64,000 bases of DNA, taken from contig JAZBRS010000020.1 of the NCBI GenBank assembly GCA_037176725.1, positions 55,890,001-55,954,000 on the forward strand, in the 5' to 3' direction. The notes below the pieces were generated by a model. The model worked only from the letters and a program-made list of their open reading frames with translations, was not told where the DNA came from and ran no database searches. Each line of letters begins with the position of its first letter. Within the stretch, counting starts at the first letter, position 1. This document shows, piece after piece, positions 22,129-32,968 of this stretch. Source of the DNA: Posidonia oceanica (lineage: Eukaryota; Streptophyta; Magnoliopsida; Alismatales; Posidoniaceae). Made by a program: the position numbers and the translations under genes.

Positions 22129-25100
22129 TGCAGTGATGCATGGGTGCAATGCATGCAAAAATGCAAAAAAGGACCAAAGTGTGATGTTTTGGAAAAGTTA
22201 AGGACCTAAATGCAAAGTTTTTGAAAAGTTAAGGACCTATATGCAATGATTTTGAAAAGTTAGGGGCCTATATGCAATGATTTTGAAATGTTGAGGGTCT
22301 GGATGCAAATAAAATAAAATGCAAGGTCTAAAATGCAATTTAATAAGGTAAAGATGCAATTAAATGATTTTTATAAACATGCAGAGGATGAAATGCAATT
22401 TTAAATCATGCAGGGGCTAAAATGCAATTTTATAAGGAAAAATATGCAGTTAAATGATCTGTGAATGTAAAAAGTGGACTAAAATGCAATTTTAAAACAT
22501 GCAGGGGCTAAAATGCAATTTTATAAGGTAAAATATACTGTTAAATGATTTTTGTAAACATGCAGAGGACTAATATGCAATTTTAAATCATGCAGGGGCT
22601 AAAATGCAATTTTATAAGAAAAAATGCAAATAGATGATGCTGTGCATGCATGCTGAGGATTAAATGAAGCAGGATAAATATGAAATTAAGGAAAAATAAA
22701 GCAGGATAAAAGTGCAATGCAATAAGGAAAAATATGAAATTAAATGATTTAAACAACAGAACAGAGGACTGGATTGCAAATAAAATAAAAAACAGGACTA
22801 AAAAGCAATGCAATAAGATAAAAGCAAATATTTAAATGACATTTAACAACCACAAGACTTAAGTGCAAAATAAATAACTACTGGACTGGAAAATAAAGAA
22901 CAGGAAAGTATTTTACACTACATTAGGACCAACATGCAAATAAAATAAATGACTGGGTTGGAAATTAAAAGACAGAAAGTTATTTAGAACTAGAGCAAGA
23001 TCAACATGCAAATAAAATAGGTAACTGGGCTGGAACTTAAAGAAAAATAAAAAAGCTATAACTGCAGAGGACTAATAAGTAACAAAAATAAAGAGCAGGG
23101 CTAGAAATAAAAGAAAACTAAAGTTTTTATTCAGCAGGAGGATTAACATGCAAATAAGCAAAACTATGTGTTTGTCATGCAATTTCATAATGTTTTTATT
23201 CAAGATTAAATGATTCTTAAACGATGGCAGGACTAGAAAACAAATAAGCAAGACAGCAAGGTAAAAATGCAATTTAATGGAAAAGTTCATAAGTTAAGCA
23301 AAAATAAAAGCAAACGAAAAGGAAAATAAAAAAAGAAAGCACTGTATCTCTGAGAACCAGAGCTCGGTGCTAGAGAAGGAGGGATACTGGGGAGGCGCTG
23401 ACGGGCTGGGGGGCTTCGCTGGAGGTGCACGGAGACCGGAGGGGTGTCGGCACGCCGTGATGGGTGCTGGAGCTGACCGGAGAGGGCGGCGGAGCTCTAC
23501 AGAGCTCCTGGAAGCAAACCGGAGGATCGACGCGTTGGCGGTGGAAATGGAGGACGGGGCTGCATTGCTGGAGGCTCCACGGTGCTCGGGCGATCAACGG
23601 CGAGCAATTTGGAGGCTGGAGCGGCGATCCGAGCGCAGAGGGTCGCCGGAGAAGATGAGTCAGTGGCGGGTTGACTTCGGGCGATAGGCGGCGGAACCCT
23701 AGTCTAAGGGGTCGAGGAGCAAGAGAAGAAGAAGTCTAAGCTAATGGGGGGAAGAGGCACCTGATTCGACGTCTGAAACGCTTCCCCGATGTAGGTGACT
23801 TTTGCAAAAGTCGGCGAGGATGGTTAGGCAGCTGCAGGCATCTTTGGCGGCTCACGAGGATTGGGATCTGCTCCACGTGTCGCTCCGGAGCTCGCTAGAT
23901 GCTTGGACGCAAGCTCTGTAGGCTGGCGGAAGAAGTCGGATTTTTGGGTGTTGCAGAGACAATCGGAGGTGGGGGGTGGTTTCTGTTGCTCCTCAGGCCG
24001 AATGGAGGGGTCCGGTGGACTTCTGGAGGTTGCGTGAAGGTTTTCGGAAGCTTGAATTGGGTCATGGAAGCCTGGGTTGGAAGTTGGCAGGCTGGGTGAT
24101 TTTCGAGCAGAAATATGGGTAGGTGTTTGTGGTGTTAGGTTCAGGCTGTGGTGAGTGTGAAGGCTGAGGCTTGGGTGGTTTGGGAAGGTGATGTTTCAGT
24201 GAGTAGCTGGGAGGAATTTGGGAGAGTTTCGGGGTCAGGAGAGCTAGGAATTCTGGAGTGGATGGAGTTGGGTTCTGGTGAAGGATTTCAGGTGCTTTTT
24301 GGGTGATTCTGGATTGGTTCTGGCTGTGGAAGGGTGGTGAAGGATTGTTGGGTGTTGGGTGAATGTAGGGGATGGATTTGGAAGGACTGGAAGGACTGTG
24401 AGGGCCTGGTTTCAGGGGAATGAAGGGAGAGGGAAGATTGCTGATTTTCTGGTAGAGGAGGAGGAAGGGAATTGCTAGCTCTCACGCTCACTCAGGTGCT
24501 CTCTCTCAGAATGGCCAAAGGTGTTGAAGGAGGGCTGAGGATGCTGGTTTTAACAGAGGAGGAAATGGAGCTACGCAGGCAGTGGAATTTGAATTCCACT
24601 AGTGCAGAGACTGGAGCTTGATTGGAGAGGAGAACGGCGAGGCGATAGGAGTAAATGCTTGCCGAAGAAAGGACTGAGAGAGCTGAGAGAAGGGAGGAGC
24701 TGTTGCTAATCTGATGGAGAGGGAGTTTCGGATTTCGAAAGGAGGAGGGAGTGCTGTTCAGCTCGCGGGAGAAAGCTGAAGAAGAAGAAGGAAGAAGATG
24801 GGAGAGAAGGAGGAGGAAGGCAGGAGGCTGGGAGTGGGTCGGGCTTCGCACAGGAAAAAAGAAAGAAAGAAAAAAGAAAGGAAAGGAAGGAGAGGAGGGT
24901 GGAGACCAGGAGTGGATGGGCCGGACTGGGCCAGAAGAGGAAAAAAAGAAAAATAAGAAAGAAATGAAGGAGGTGGGGAAGAAAGAAAAAAAGGAGAAAG
25001 AAAAGGAAGAAAAATTAAAATAAATAGATTTGAAAATATTTTAAAGTAGTTGTTTTTAGGTTGGGATTTTTAATTAGGTTTTTTAAAAGATTGCTTTTTA

Positions 25101-26332
25101 ATTAGTTAATTGGGGTGGAGAGGGGTTTTAGCTTTTGTTTTAGTTTTTAGGATTTTTCTTAAGTTTTCTTTAGATCGTTTTTTTATTTTGTTTTAAATGT
25201 TTGTTAAGTTTTTTAATTATTTTTAAGTTAAGTTTTTCTTGTTAAGTTTTTCCTCTTTTTCCTTTTTAATTAAGTCTTTTAAATTGTTTTAAGTTTTAAT
25301 TGTTTCCTTAGATTTGTTAATTGTTTTTTTTTTAATTACTTATCTTAGGGTTTTTTTAATTGTTTTTCTTTTCTAGGATTTGCCTTTGATTTGTTGTTAT
25401 TTTTAATAGGGTTCTTTCTTTTTGTTTGTTTTGATTACATTTTTCTTTTGTTTGTTTTTAGTGGCATTTTCTTTTTGTTTGTTTTGTATTTTTTAGGTTG
25501 CATTCTTAGTTTTTAGTTGGGTTTAGTTGGGTTTTTCTTTTAATTGTTTATCCAAGTTTTTAATTATTTCTTTTTAGGGTTTTGATTTGTTTCTTTTTTG
25601 TTTTCCTTTTTCAATTAGAGTTTTAAAAGTTTTTAAAGGTTTAGTGGAAGAAAGAAAAAGGACACAGAGAGAAAGAAGAAAAGGAAGAAATGGAGAAAGA
25701 AAGAAGAAAGAGAGGGAGGAAAGAAATTAAATGTTAGAAAATCAGGGGATAAGATAAAAATAAAGTAAAAATACAGATAAAATACAGAAGAGCAAGCTAC
25801 ACAAGGTGGGCCCACTGCCAAGCAAGAAAAGGAGAGAGAAGGGAAGGAAAAGAAGAGGAATAAGAAGGAGGATAGAGAGGAAAGAGAAAAGAATAATTCA
25901 GGAGAGAGAAAAGGATAATTTGGAGAGATGAGGGGGTTAGAGACTTGGAAATGAAGTGGGATTTGGTGAGTGTGTGGCCTAAGGTTTCTAGTGTTTGACC
26001 TAGGGTTTGAAGTGAGATTTTGGCAGGTTTTTTGAGGGGTTTTGGGGTGTAGAAAAATGGTAGTTTACCTAGGTTTTCTAGGGTTTTTGGGAGTGATTTT
26101 GGTTTGAAATTCTAAGGGTTCTTTGGAGGGTTTTCTAGGTTAGGAAGGATGGGTTTTCCTATGGTTTTTGGGTGATTTTTGGGTTTGGTAAATGAGTGTG
26201 ATTCTAGGTTTGGTTTTGGGTTTGATTAGAAATGAAAGATGAAGAGAAAGGTGTGATTTTGGATCTAAGTCTGGGTTCAGAAGCCACCAGAAGGATTCCA
26301 TTAAATCCGCCTGTCAAAATGGGGTGTCAACA

Positions 26333-26349
26333 GATGCCCCTTCCTAAGC
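26333..26349 (-). other. Polypurine tract of A
   Basis: Minus strand GCTTAGGAAGGGGCATC directly before the LTR start TGTTGACACC. It is the primer site for plus-strand DNA synthesis. Confidence 0.75.
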
Positions 26350-26865
26350 GAGGTTAAGCGAAGCGAGGCCGCTGCTCAGGGTTGACAAGACACCCCATCT
26401 AACCGACAGGAGCAAGAGATTGCTATTGCCGTGAGTCACTTATTCGGTGGATGCATCGAACGTCGTGACTCGTCGCTGTAGTGCAAAATGCAAGTGCAAA
26501 TGGATGGAATGCAATGTATGCAATGCATGCTAATGCTGATGCAATGCAGATGATGCTGATGTTGCTGATGATGCAGTTAGTCTAGAATGCAATATTAGAA
26601 AAAGAAGTGCAGAGTTGATGCAAAAGGGATGCTAAAAGAAACTGCGATGTAGCGCAAATGTTTGGCAACTAGTCCAAACTTATGCAACAAGGCGAGAAAG
26701 AAAAAAAAGCAACCTGTCCCCGCCCGGGGGAGCAAGCAAGCAAAAAGAAGTGCGAGGGGAGAGGGGCAGCCTCTCCTGTTGCGGGGGGATGCGGGACTTT
26801 GTCTTCTTGGAACAAAGTTGCGCAAAGAAGGTGTTAAGATATTGGACTTATCAGTCGGGGGGTGA
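26350..26865 (-). other. A 3' untranslated region next to the PPT
   Basis: Homologous to 37357-37900 of B and 63397-63720 of C: GACAAGACACCC, then TGCAATGCATGC-rich DNA, then a moderately G-rich segment. Short frames on both strands are not conserved. No gene seen. Confidence 0.6.
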
Positions 26866-27885
26866 TAGTTTACGGTCCTAGCAACCAGAAGCGATAGTTT
26901 ACGGTCCTATCAACCAGAAGCGATAGTTTACGGTCCTATTAATCGGAAGTGATAGTTTACGATCCTATCAACCGGAGGGTGCAGTTGTGAGTGATAGTTA
27001 CTAGATATCAGCCGTAAAACTTGATTGTGCAGGATAGTTTCAGGTATCAGCCGGAGAGCGATAGTTTACGGTCTTATCAACCGGGAGCGATAGTTTACGG
27101 TCCTATCAACCGGAAGCGATAGTTTACGGTCCTATTAACCGGAAGCACAATCAGGAGTGATAGTTACTGGATATCGGTCGTATAACGCAAATGCCCGCGA
27201 TAGTTTTGGATATCAGCTAGAGAGCGATAGTTTACGGTCCTATCAACCAGAAGCGATAGTTTATGGTCCTATCAACCGGAAGTGATAGTTTACGGTCCTA
27301 TCAACCAGAAAGGGCGTTTGCAAGTGATAGTTACTGGATATCAGCCGTATAACATGATTGCGCAGGATAGTTTCAGATATCAGCCGGAGAGCGATAGTTT
27401 ACGGTCCTATCAACCGAAAGCGATAGTTTACGGGCCTATCAACCGGAAGTGATAGTTTACGGTCCTATCAACCGGAAGCGCAATCATGAGTGATAGTTAC
27501 TGGATATCAGCCGTATAACGCAATTACAGGTGATAGTTTTGGATATCAACCAAAGATGAACTTCGGGTCATCAGCCAAAGAATGATAGTTTACGGTCCTA
27601 TCAACTGGAAAGGAGCAATTGCGAGGGATAGTTACTGGATATCAGCCATATAACGTAATTGCAGGTGATAGTTTTGGATATCAGCCAAAGATGAGTTTCG
27701 GATCATCAGCCAGAGAACGATAGTTTACGGTCCTATCAACCGGAAGGTGTAATTATGAGGGATAGTTACTGGTTATCAGCCGTATAACACAACTGCGGGT
27801 GATAGTTTTGGATATCAGCCAAAGTTGAGTTTTGGATCATCAGCCAGAGAACGATAGTTTACGGTCCTATCAACCGGAAAGGGGT
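26866..27885 (-). repeat. Hairpin array of A, GATAGTTTACGGTCCTATC family
   Basis: Tandem units of about 26 bp (GATAG-TTTACGGTC-CTATC-AACCGGA) alternate with GATA-GTTACTGGA-TATC-AGCC and GATA-GTTTTGGA-TATC units and, from 27550 on, GATGA...TCATC-AGCC units. They form a loose higher-order repeat of roughly 150-200 bp. Every unit is a short stem, a loop ending in GGA or GGTC, the matching stem and then RRCC. Noncoding. Confidence 0.9.
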
Positions 27886-27887
27886 GA

Positions 27888-28103
27888 TTGATTGATTGAT
27901 TGATTGATAAGATATCGGACTTATCAGCCGGCAAAGAGAGGATGATAAGATATCGGACTTATCGGCTAGCAAAAGAATAGGATGATAAGATATCGAACTT
28001 TTCGGCCGGCAAAAGAATGGATGATAAGATATCGGACTTATCGGCCAACAAAAGAATAGGATGATAAGATATCAGACTTATCGGCCGGTAAATGAATAGG
28101 TTT
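27888..28103 (-). repeat. Hairpin array of A, GATAAGATATCGGACTTATC family
   Basis: A short (GATT)n run is followed by five units GATAAG-ATATCGGA-CTTATC-GGCCGGCAAA with spacers. One unit has a broken stem (CTTTTC). Same family as 39068-40212 in B, but far fewer copies. Confidence 0.9.
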
Positions 28104-28188
28104 CGCGAGAGCGGATCATCCCGTGATATCCAGGAATATCATGGGGGAAAGAGAGGGGGAATGATACCAAGGGGCGATCAAAAAGATG

Positions 28189-28215
28189 CCCCTGGTATCA
28201 GGATGATGCCAGGGG
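28189..28215 (-). other. Long hairpin of A
   Basis: CCCCTGGTATCA, three-base loop, TGATGCCAGGGG: a 12-bp stem with one mismatch or wobble. Homologous hairpins are at 19426-19452 (E2) and 40306-40332 (B). Confidence 0.75.
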
Positions 28216-28584
28216 TTGGCCAGTGCGTCCTTCGCATCAAAAACAAAGGGTGAAGACAAAACTGACACGTTTGTCAGACGAGTAGTTTGGGGTACCAGCC
28301 CCTAGAAGAAGATCTGGATGATGGTGCTCGGCGGCTTTGCTTGCTTGGATGGCATGGGTCAGCACTCGGATTGATTGAGGAGGACTTTCCTGCGGTGTTT
28401 GGCAGCAAGTCTGGCCAGGGGCCTTGCAATATGATTGATGCGATCATGCATGCACTTGAAGCAGATTTGAAATGCAAACAGGTGGCTCAGAACGCCTTTG
28501 TATTGATAGAACTTGATTACACGCCTACGGTAGGCCAAAAGATACAGCATAAGAGCTAAACAGGCAGACAGCTACACAGATGTT

Positions 28585-28676
28585 CTAGTCGATCCATGCT
28601 TTGTTTGACTTTCTGGTGTCGGGGAACATGGGAGCGCCGGCAGGTATCTCACTGATGGGCCAGAGCACTTGCACCT
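28585..28676 (-). pseudogene. 3' end of a DUF7745-like extra ORF of A, cut by C
   Basis: The last 29 codons plus the TAG stop (28585-28587) of a protein ending LWPISEIPAGAPMFPDTRKS. This closely matches the C-terminus of the intact ORF of B, which ends LWPINEIPPGGPLFPDSRQS. The frame is interrupted at 28676 by the LTR end of element C, so the rest of the gene should lie to the right of the window. It shows that A, like B, carried the extra ORF between integrase and the 3' hairpin region, and that C is inserted into it. The function is unknown, as for the B copy. Confidence 0.8.
28672..28676. repeat. Left target-site duplicate of C (CACCT), predicted
   Basis: The five bases before C's LTR end, lying within the A extra ORF. 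The partner should follow the right end of C outside the window. Confidence 0.45.
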
Positions 28677-31064
28677 TGTAGTAATCCTGAATCCTGATCA
28701 TCCATGCACGTTACCAAAGCTTGCGTGCACCGATCAAAATAGGTTCACTACATGCAGCTGGATCTGAGGGAAGAAACTCGACTCAGAAACGCTGCCAAAA
28801 GAAAAGAAAAGAAATGATAAGACAATTCGGAGTCGCCACCGGGTCTATTGAATTGGAAGATAAGGAAAACCGAGGGTAATACATGAAAAGACATGTAAAA
28901 CCTAATGTAAGGAGAGGCAAAGGGATGCAGTGCTAATCTAAGCTATGCTATGCTATGCTATGGCTCATTCCTAGGATAAAGGAAAGGTCGATGCGAGCCA
29001 AGAGAAAGGGCAAGGACTCCTGTTACGCATGGGCACCCCGATACGTCCGAGAGTTGGTCTTTCTTAGGCAATCTCGCGCTAATGCAGGGAATTGCTAGCC
29101 TAATGCCTAAATGCTATAAATGCCTACCTACTATGCGAGGGAAATAAACGTGCTATCTATATTCTCAGCCACACTACTAGTGTTCTGAACTGGGCAAACC
29201 CTGGTTCGTGAGAACTCCTAAGTAGTAAGCATCATGGCCCTATATGCAGATGCAGGCGATAAAACAAAACGGTGGGGAAACTAATCAATGCAAGCGACAT
29301 GCAATCGATAAAGCAAAGCAGGTGTGGAAAGTGGTGCGAAAATGCAGAAAGCAATGCAAGGCATGGAAAACGATGCAAAAGGCGGAAAGCATTGCAAAGG
29401 GGTGCGGAAAACCATGCGGCGGAGCGAAAAACGATGCAAAATGCAGAAAACAGGGCAAAGTGCGAGAAACAAGGCAAAGTGGGGTGCAAAGACAAAACAA
29501 AGGGGTGGGCAACATGCATTGGGGTTGCAGCAAGCCAAGGAAGCAGAAAAATGCAGAAAACGGCGAGCGAAACAAAATCGATGCTTTAAAATGGCTGTCA
29601 ACCATCTGCAAGTATTGGATGCTGGCAATACCAGCGTCCAATGTTGGACGCTAGCATTGCTGGCGTCCAACACCTGTTGGAGGCAGACAGCATGCAGATT
29701 TTGGAAATCCATGCATTCTAACTATATGGATGCAGTACAGATGCAAATATGCAACTAAATGGGTGCCTGACATGCAAATCTAACCTAATGGAAGATTAGA
29801 AGAGGGATCAGAGCAAGGAGCAAGCCAGAATCAAGGATTAAAGCTAGCAGGTTGTTGGACGCCTGTAGGTTGGGCGTCCAACGTTAGACGCCAGAGTGGC
29901 TGGCGTCCAACACAGATCAGAAGACAGAGGAGAGAAAAGAAGCATACAAAAGCAAAATAAAAAGGGGATCATGCATTTGGGTTGCTGGAGATGAGCATGG
30001 GGCAAACAAGCAAACAAGGGAGGTATAAAATAAACAATCAGACCTTACCTATGGCTTGTGCCAGGCCAGAGGCACAACCAGGTCGTTGGACGCAAGCTAG
30101 GCCGGCATCCAATGTTGGACGCCAGCTCCAGCAGCGTACAACACCCTGGGAGGCACAACGCACAAAAAACATGCATAAACAAGCAAATAATTTAATGGAA
30201 GCTTAAGAGCAGTTGCTAAAAAAGATGGACATGCATAAGAACACAGGAGATAAGCAAACAAGCAAGATCAAGGCATTAAACTAGCTTTAAATAGCAAGAT
30301 GGAAAGCCAAGATGTTGGACGCTAAAGCCAGCAGCGTCCAACATTGGACGCTGAAGGCTCTGGCGTCCAACGACCAGAGCATGCAGACTTACCTGTTCTA
30401 AAGGGGGAGCTCAGCCTAGACCCCACCTACATGCATGCAACTACTGAGACATGCCATAACAGGAAAGAGACATCCACAACAAGCATGGCAAGCATTTAAT
30501 CCAAGAGGAAAAGATAAAGAGGAAGTATGCATAAGAATATAGGCTAAAACTTGCAAAAGGGAATAAGCAACTTAAAGAAATCCTAGCAAACCTAAGCATG
30601 GTTGCCATAGGGGCCAGGCATCTCTAAGCAAGCATGGATCACAAAATAACATCAAAAATATGTATGATATAGGCATGGCAGCAAGCTACAACTAGTAGAT
30701 ATGTTGGACGCTAGGTGAACCAGCGTCCAACGTTGGACGCAGCTCACCCTGGCTTCCAACGCAGGCGGGAGACATGATGGACGTTAAGCATGCAAAAAGG
30801 ATTCAAACAAGCATGGAACAAGCTAATAAGCATGGCATAACATCAGAGAGCACATAAGGAAGCATATGGCATGGATTTACAGAAAGGCATGCAATGATAA
30901 AGCATGGAAGGCATGAAAACTAGAGCAAAGCAAAACAGAGTGTTGGACGCTGCTATAGCAGGCGTCCAACATTGGACGCACCAGTTGGTGCGTCCAACAC
31001 ACTGAACTCTCTCTTGGACATGAATCATGTCCAAAAGGAGTCAAATAAATTGTAAAATTGCATG
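28677..31064 (-). mobile_element. Element C, 3' LTR, left (U5) part
   Basis: Minus-strand LTR ending TGTAGTAATCC at 28677, with a degraded U5 block (28800-29080) and a weak minisatellite (29240-29520). It then shows a stretch unlike the other LTRs, made of AAACAAGCAAG-type DNA and GTTGGACGC double hairpins. It is interrupted at 31065-31069 by B and continues at 62446. No gene is seen; short frames near 29240-29760 come from the repeats. Confidence 0.8.
29614..31001. repeat. Six dispersed GTTGGACGC double-hairpin modules
   Basis: Modules at about 29614-29672, 29853-29912, 30084-30143, 30313-30371, 30702-30760 and 30942-31000. Each has two adjacent hairpins with the outer stem (G/A)TTGGACGC ... 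GCGTCCAA(C/T) and a variable inner part of 10-12 bases. In several the inner part extends the stem, giving up to 10 bp at 30974-30995. DNA between modules is unrelated low-complexity sequence. A seventh module with three hairpins lies at 63073-63161. Confidence 0.9.
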
Positions 31065-31069
31065 GGGAC
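31065..31069. repeat. Left target-site duplicate of B (GGGAC)
   Basis: GGGAC before the LTR end at 31070 matches GGGAC at 62441-62445 after the opposite LTR start. The 5-bp length is usual for Ty3/gypsy integrases. Confidence 0.9.
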
Positions 31070-31849
31070 TGTAGTAATCCCAATCAGAATCAGGCTTACT
31101 ATTAGCGGCGATGTCCGAGGAGGAGGGCTCAACTCGAAAACACTTAAAATAGAGGAGAAAAGATAAAAAAGAAGAAGATAAGACAATTCAGAGTTGCCAC
31201 CGTGTCTATTATCGGGAGACAAGGAAAATCGGGGAAATGCATGGATTAATACGCAAAACCAAGCAAGAAATGCAAAGCAAAGCTATGCAAAGGGAAACAA
31301 ATGCAAATGCATGCAAATGAGATGACTCATGCCTAGGATAAGGGCAATATGGTCATTGCGGGCCAAAAGACTAGGCAAGGACTCCTGTTACGTGCGGGGA
31401 AGGTGTTAGGCACCCCTGACACGCCCGAGAATCGGTCTTTCTAGACTTACGCTCGCATACGCTAGGAAATGCAGATCTGAATGCCTAATGCCAATGAATT
31501 CCTGAATGAACGCTCATAGGTGTGCTCTAAGTGGTGGGATGCAACTCAAGGAAAGTAAACGTGCAATCTAAGTGCTCAACAGCGCTGTCTGTGTTCCGAA
31601 CCAGGCAAAACCTGGCTCGTGAGAACTCCAGGCAGTAAGCATCACTGCCCTATATGCAAATGCAAGCGAAAAAGCAAAACGACGGTAAAACCAAACAATG
31701 CTGGCAACATGGAAGAGAAAACAGCGTAAAACACGTGAAACAATGCAAGAAACGAGAGCGGCACGCGAAACGGTGCAAGAAAACGAGATCGACACGCAAA
31801 ACAGCGCGAGAAAGCGAAGCGGCACGCAAAACGGCACAAAAGACAAAAG

Positions 31850-32515
31850 CGGACACGCAAAAAGGTGCCAAAAACAAAGCGGGCACGCAAAACGATGCCA
31901 AGGCTGAAGCGGGTACGCAAAACGGTGCCAAAAGCGAAGTGGGCACGCAAAATGGTGCCAAAAGCCGAGTGGGCACGCAAAAACGGTGCCAAAAGCGAAG
32001 CGGGCACACGAAACGGTGCCAAAAGCGAAGCAGGCACGTAAAACGGTGCCAAAAGCGAAGCAGGCACGAGAAACGGTGCCAAAAGCGAAGCAGGCACGCA
32101 AAACGATGCCAAAAACAAAGCGGGCACGCGAAACGGTGCCAAAAGCGAAGCGGGCACGCAAAACGGTACCAAAAACAAAACAGGCACCCAAAACGGTGCC
32201 AAAAGCGAAACGGGCAAGCAAAACAGTGCTAAAAGCGAAGTAGGCACGCAAAACGGTGCCAAAACAAAGCGGGCACGCAAAACGGTGCCAAAAGCGAAGC
32301 AGGCATGCAAAATGGTGCCAAAAACAAAGCAGGCACGCAAAATGGTGCCAAAAGCGAAGCGGGCACGCAAAACGGTGCCAAAAACAAAGCGGGCACGCAA
32401 AATAGTGCCAAAAGCGAAGCGGGCACGCAAAACGGTGCCAAAAGCGAAGTGGGCACGCAAAACGGTGCCAAAAGCGAAGCGGGCACGCAAACGGTGCCAA
32501 AAGCGGCGAAATAAA
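31850..32515 (-). repeat. LTR minisatellite of B, 30-bp units
   Basis: About 22 copies of a 30-bp unit, AAACGGTGCCAAAAGCGAAG plus CGGGCACGCA. GGCAC and GTGCC in neighbouring positions form a 5-bp stem around the GCAAAACG loop. The period of 30 keeps several frames open on both strands, including a minus-strand frame of 364 residues. All are artefacts. Confidence 0.92.
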
Positions 32516-32962
32516 ACCTCGGCAAAACCATGCAGATGCAAATGCAAGGAGAAAGAACAAGAGAGGCGAAAGGAGAAGCAAAACAGCACGTGTGTGAGAA
32601 CAGACACTGTTTAAGGGCCACGCAGAGTAGGTGTGAAGATCTACAAAGGGGAAAATAAGCAAGTGGAGGGATTACCACCGCTTTGTAACTGTTTCCCACT
32701 AAACCGCCCCACGATGTGTCTCGCACGCTGCCCAAAGCTCGCAGTGCGATCGGATCGTGGAAAAGGGGGAAGAAAGTCGCAATAAGTAGTGAATCTAGGG
32801 GAAACACGACACAAAACACTTGGGAATACGCGAAAGGGGGAGCAGAATTGATAGATAAGAAGAGGAAGTCCTATTCTACATGTTCGAGGGAACAAAAAGC
32901 GAAAACGATGCATGCAATGCAAATGGTATGCAAATGAATGCTATGCAGGGGTTCAGAAGGAC

Positions 32963-32968
32963 TTACCT
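32963..32968 (-). promoter_or_regulatory. Candidate splice donor in B 3' LTR
   Basis: Minus strand CCCAG|GTAAGTCC, in the position of the donors of E1, E2 and D. The homologous site in the 5' LTR copy is near 58070. Confidence 0.4.

Larger units (their letters stand above)
20561..26332 (-). mobile_element. Element A, 3' LTR (Ogre/Tat)
   Basis: A complete 5.8-kb LTR on the minus strand. It starts TGTTGACACCCC at 26332 and ends ACTACA at 20561. It is a 3' LTR because a polypurine tract adjoins its start on the right and no PBS adjoins its end on the left. It has the same block order as the other LTRs: U3 with an AATTAAAA tract and AG-rich DNA (24100-26300), TGCAT region (22140-23300), minisatellite (21290-21560) and conserved U5 block near 20920-21000. 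About 190 bp at 21935-22128 lies in inverted orientation and the splice donor is lost. Confidence 0.88.

Noticed and set aside
24751..25023. Lys/Glu-rich frame in the A LTR, and similar at 35442-35822 and 60549-60929
   Set aside because: Purine-rich low-complexity U3 DNA; the frames follow from AAG/GAA repeats.
31568..32662. 364-residue minus-strand frame, plus overlapping frames of up to 321 residues
   Set aside because: It lies within a 30-bp minisatellite; the period is a multiple of three, so several frames on both strands stay open. The composition (Cys/Phe/Ala/Arg repeats) is a translation of the repeat.
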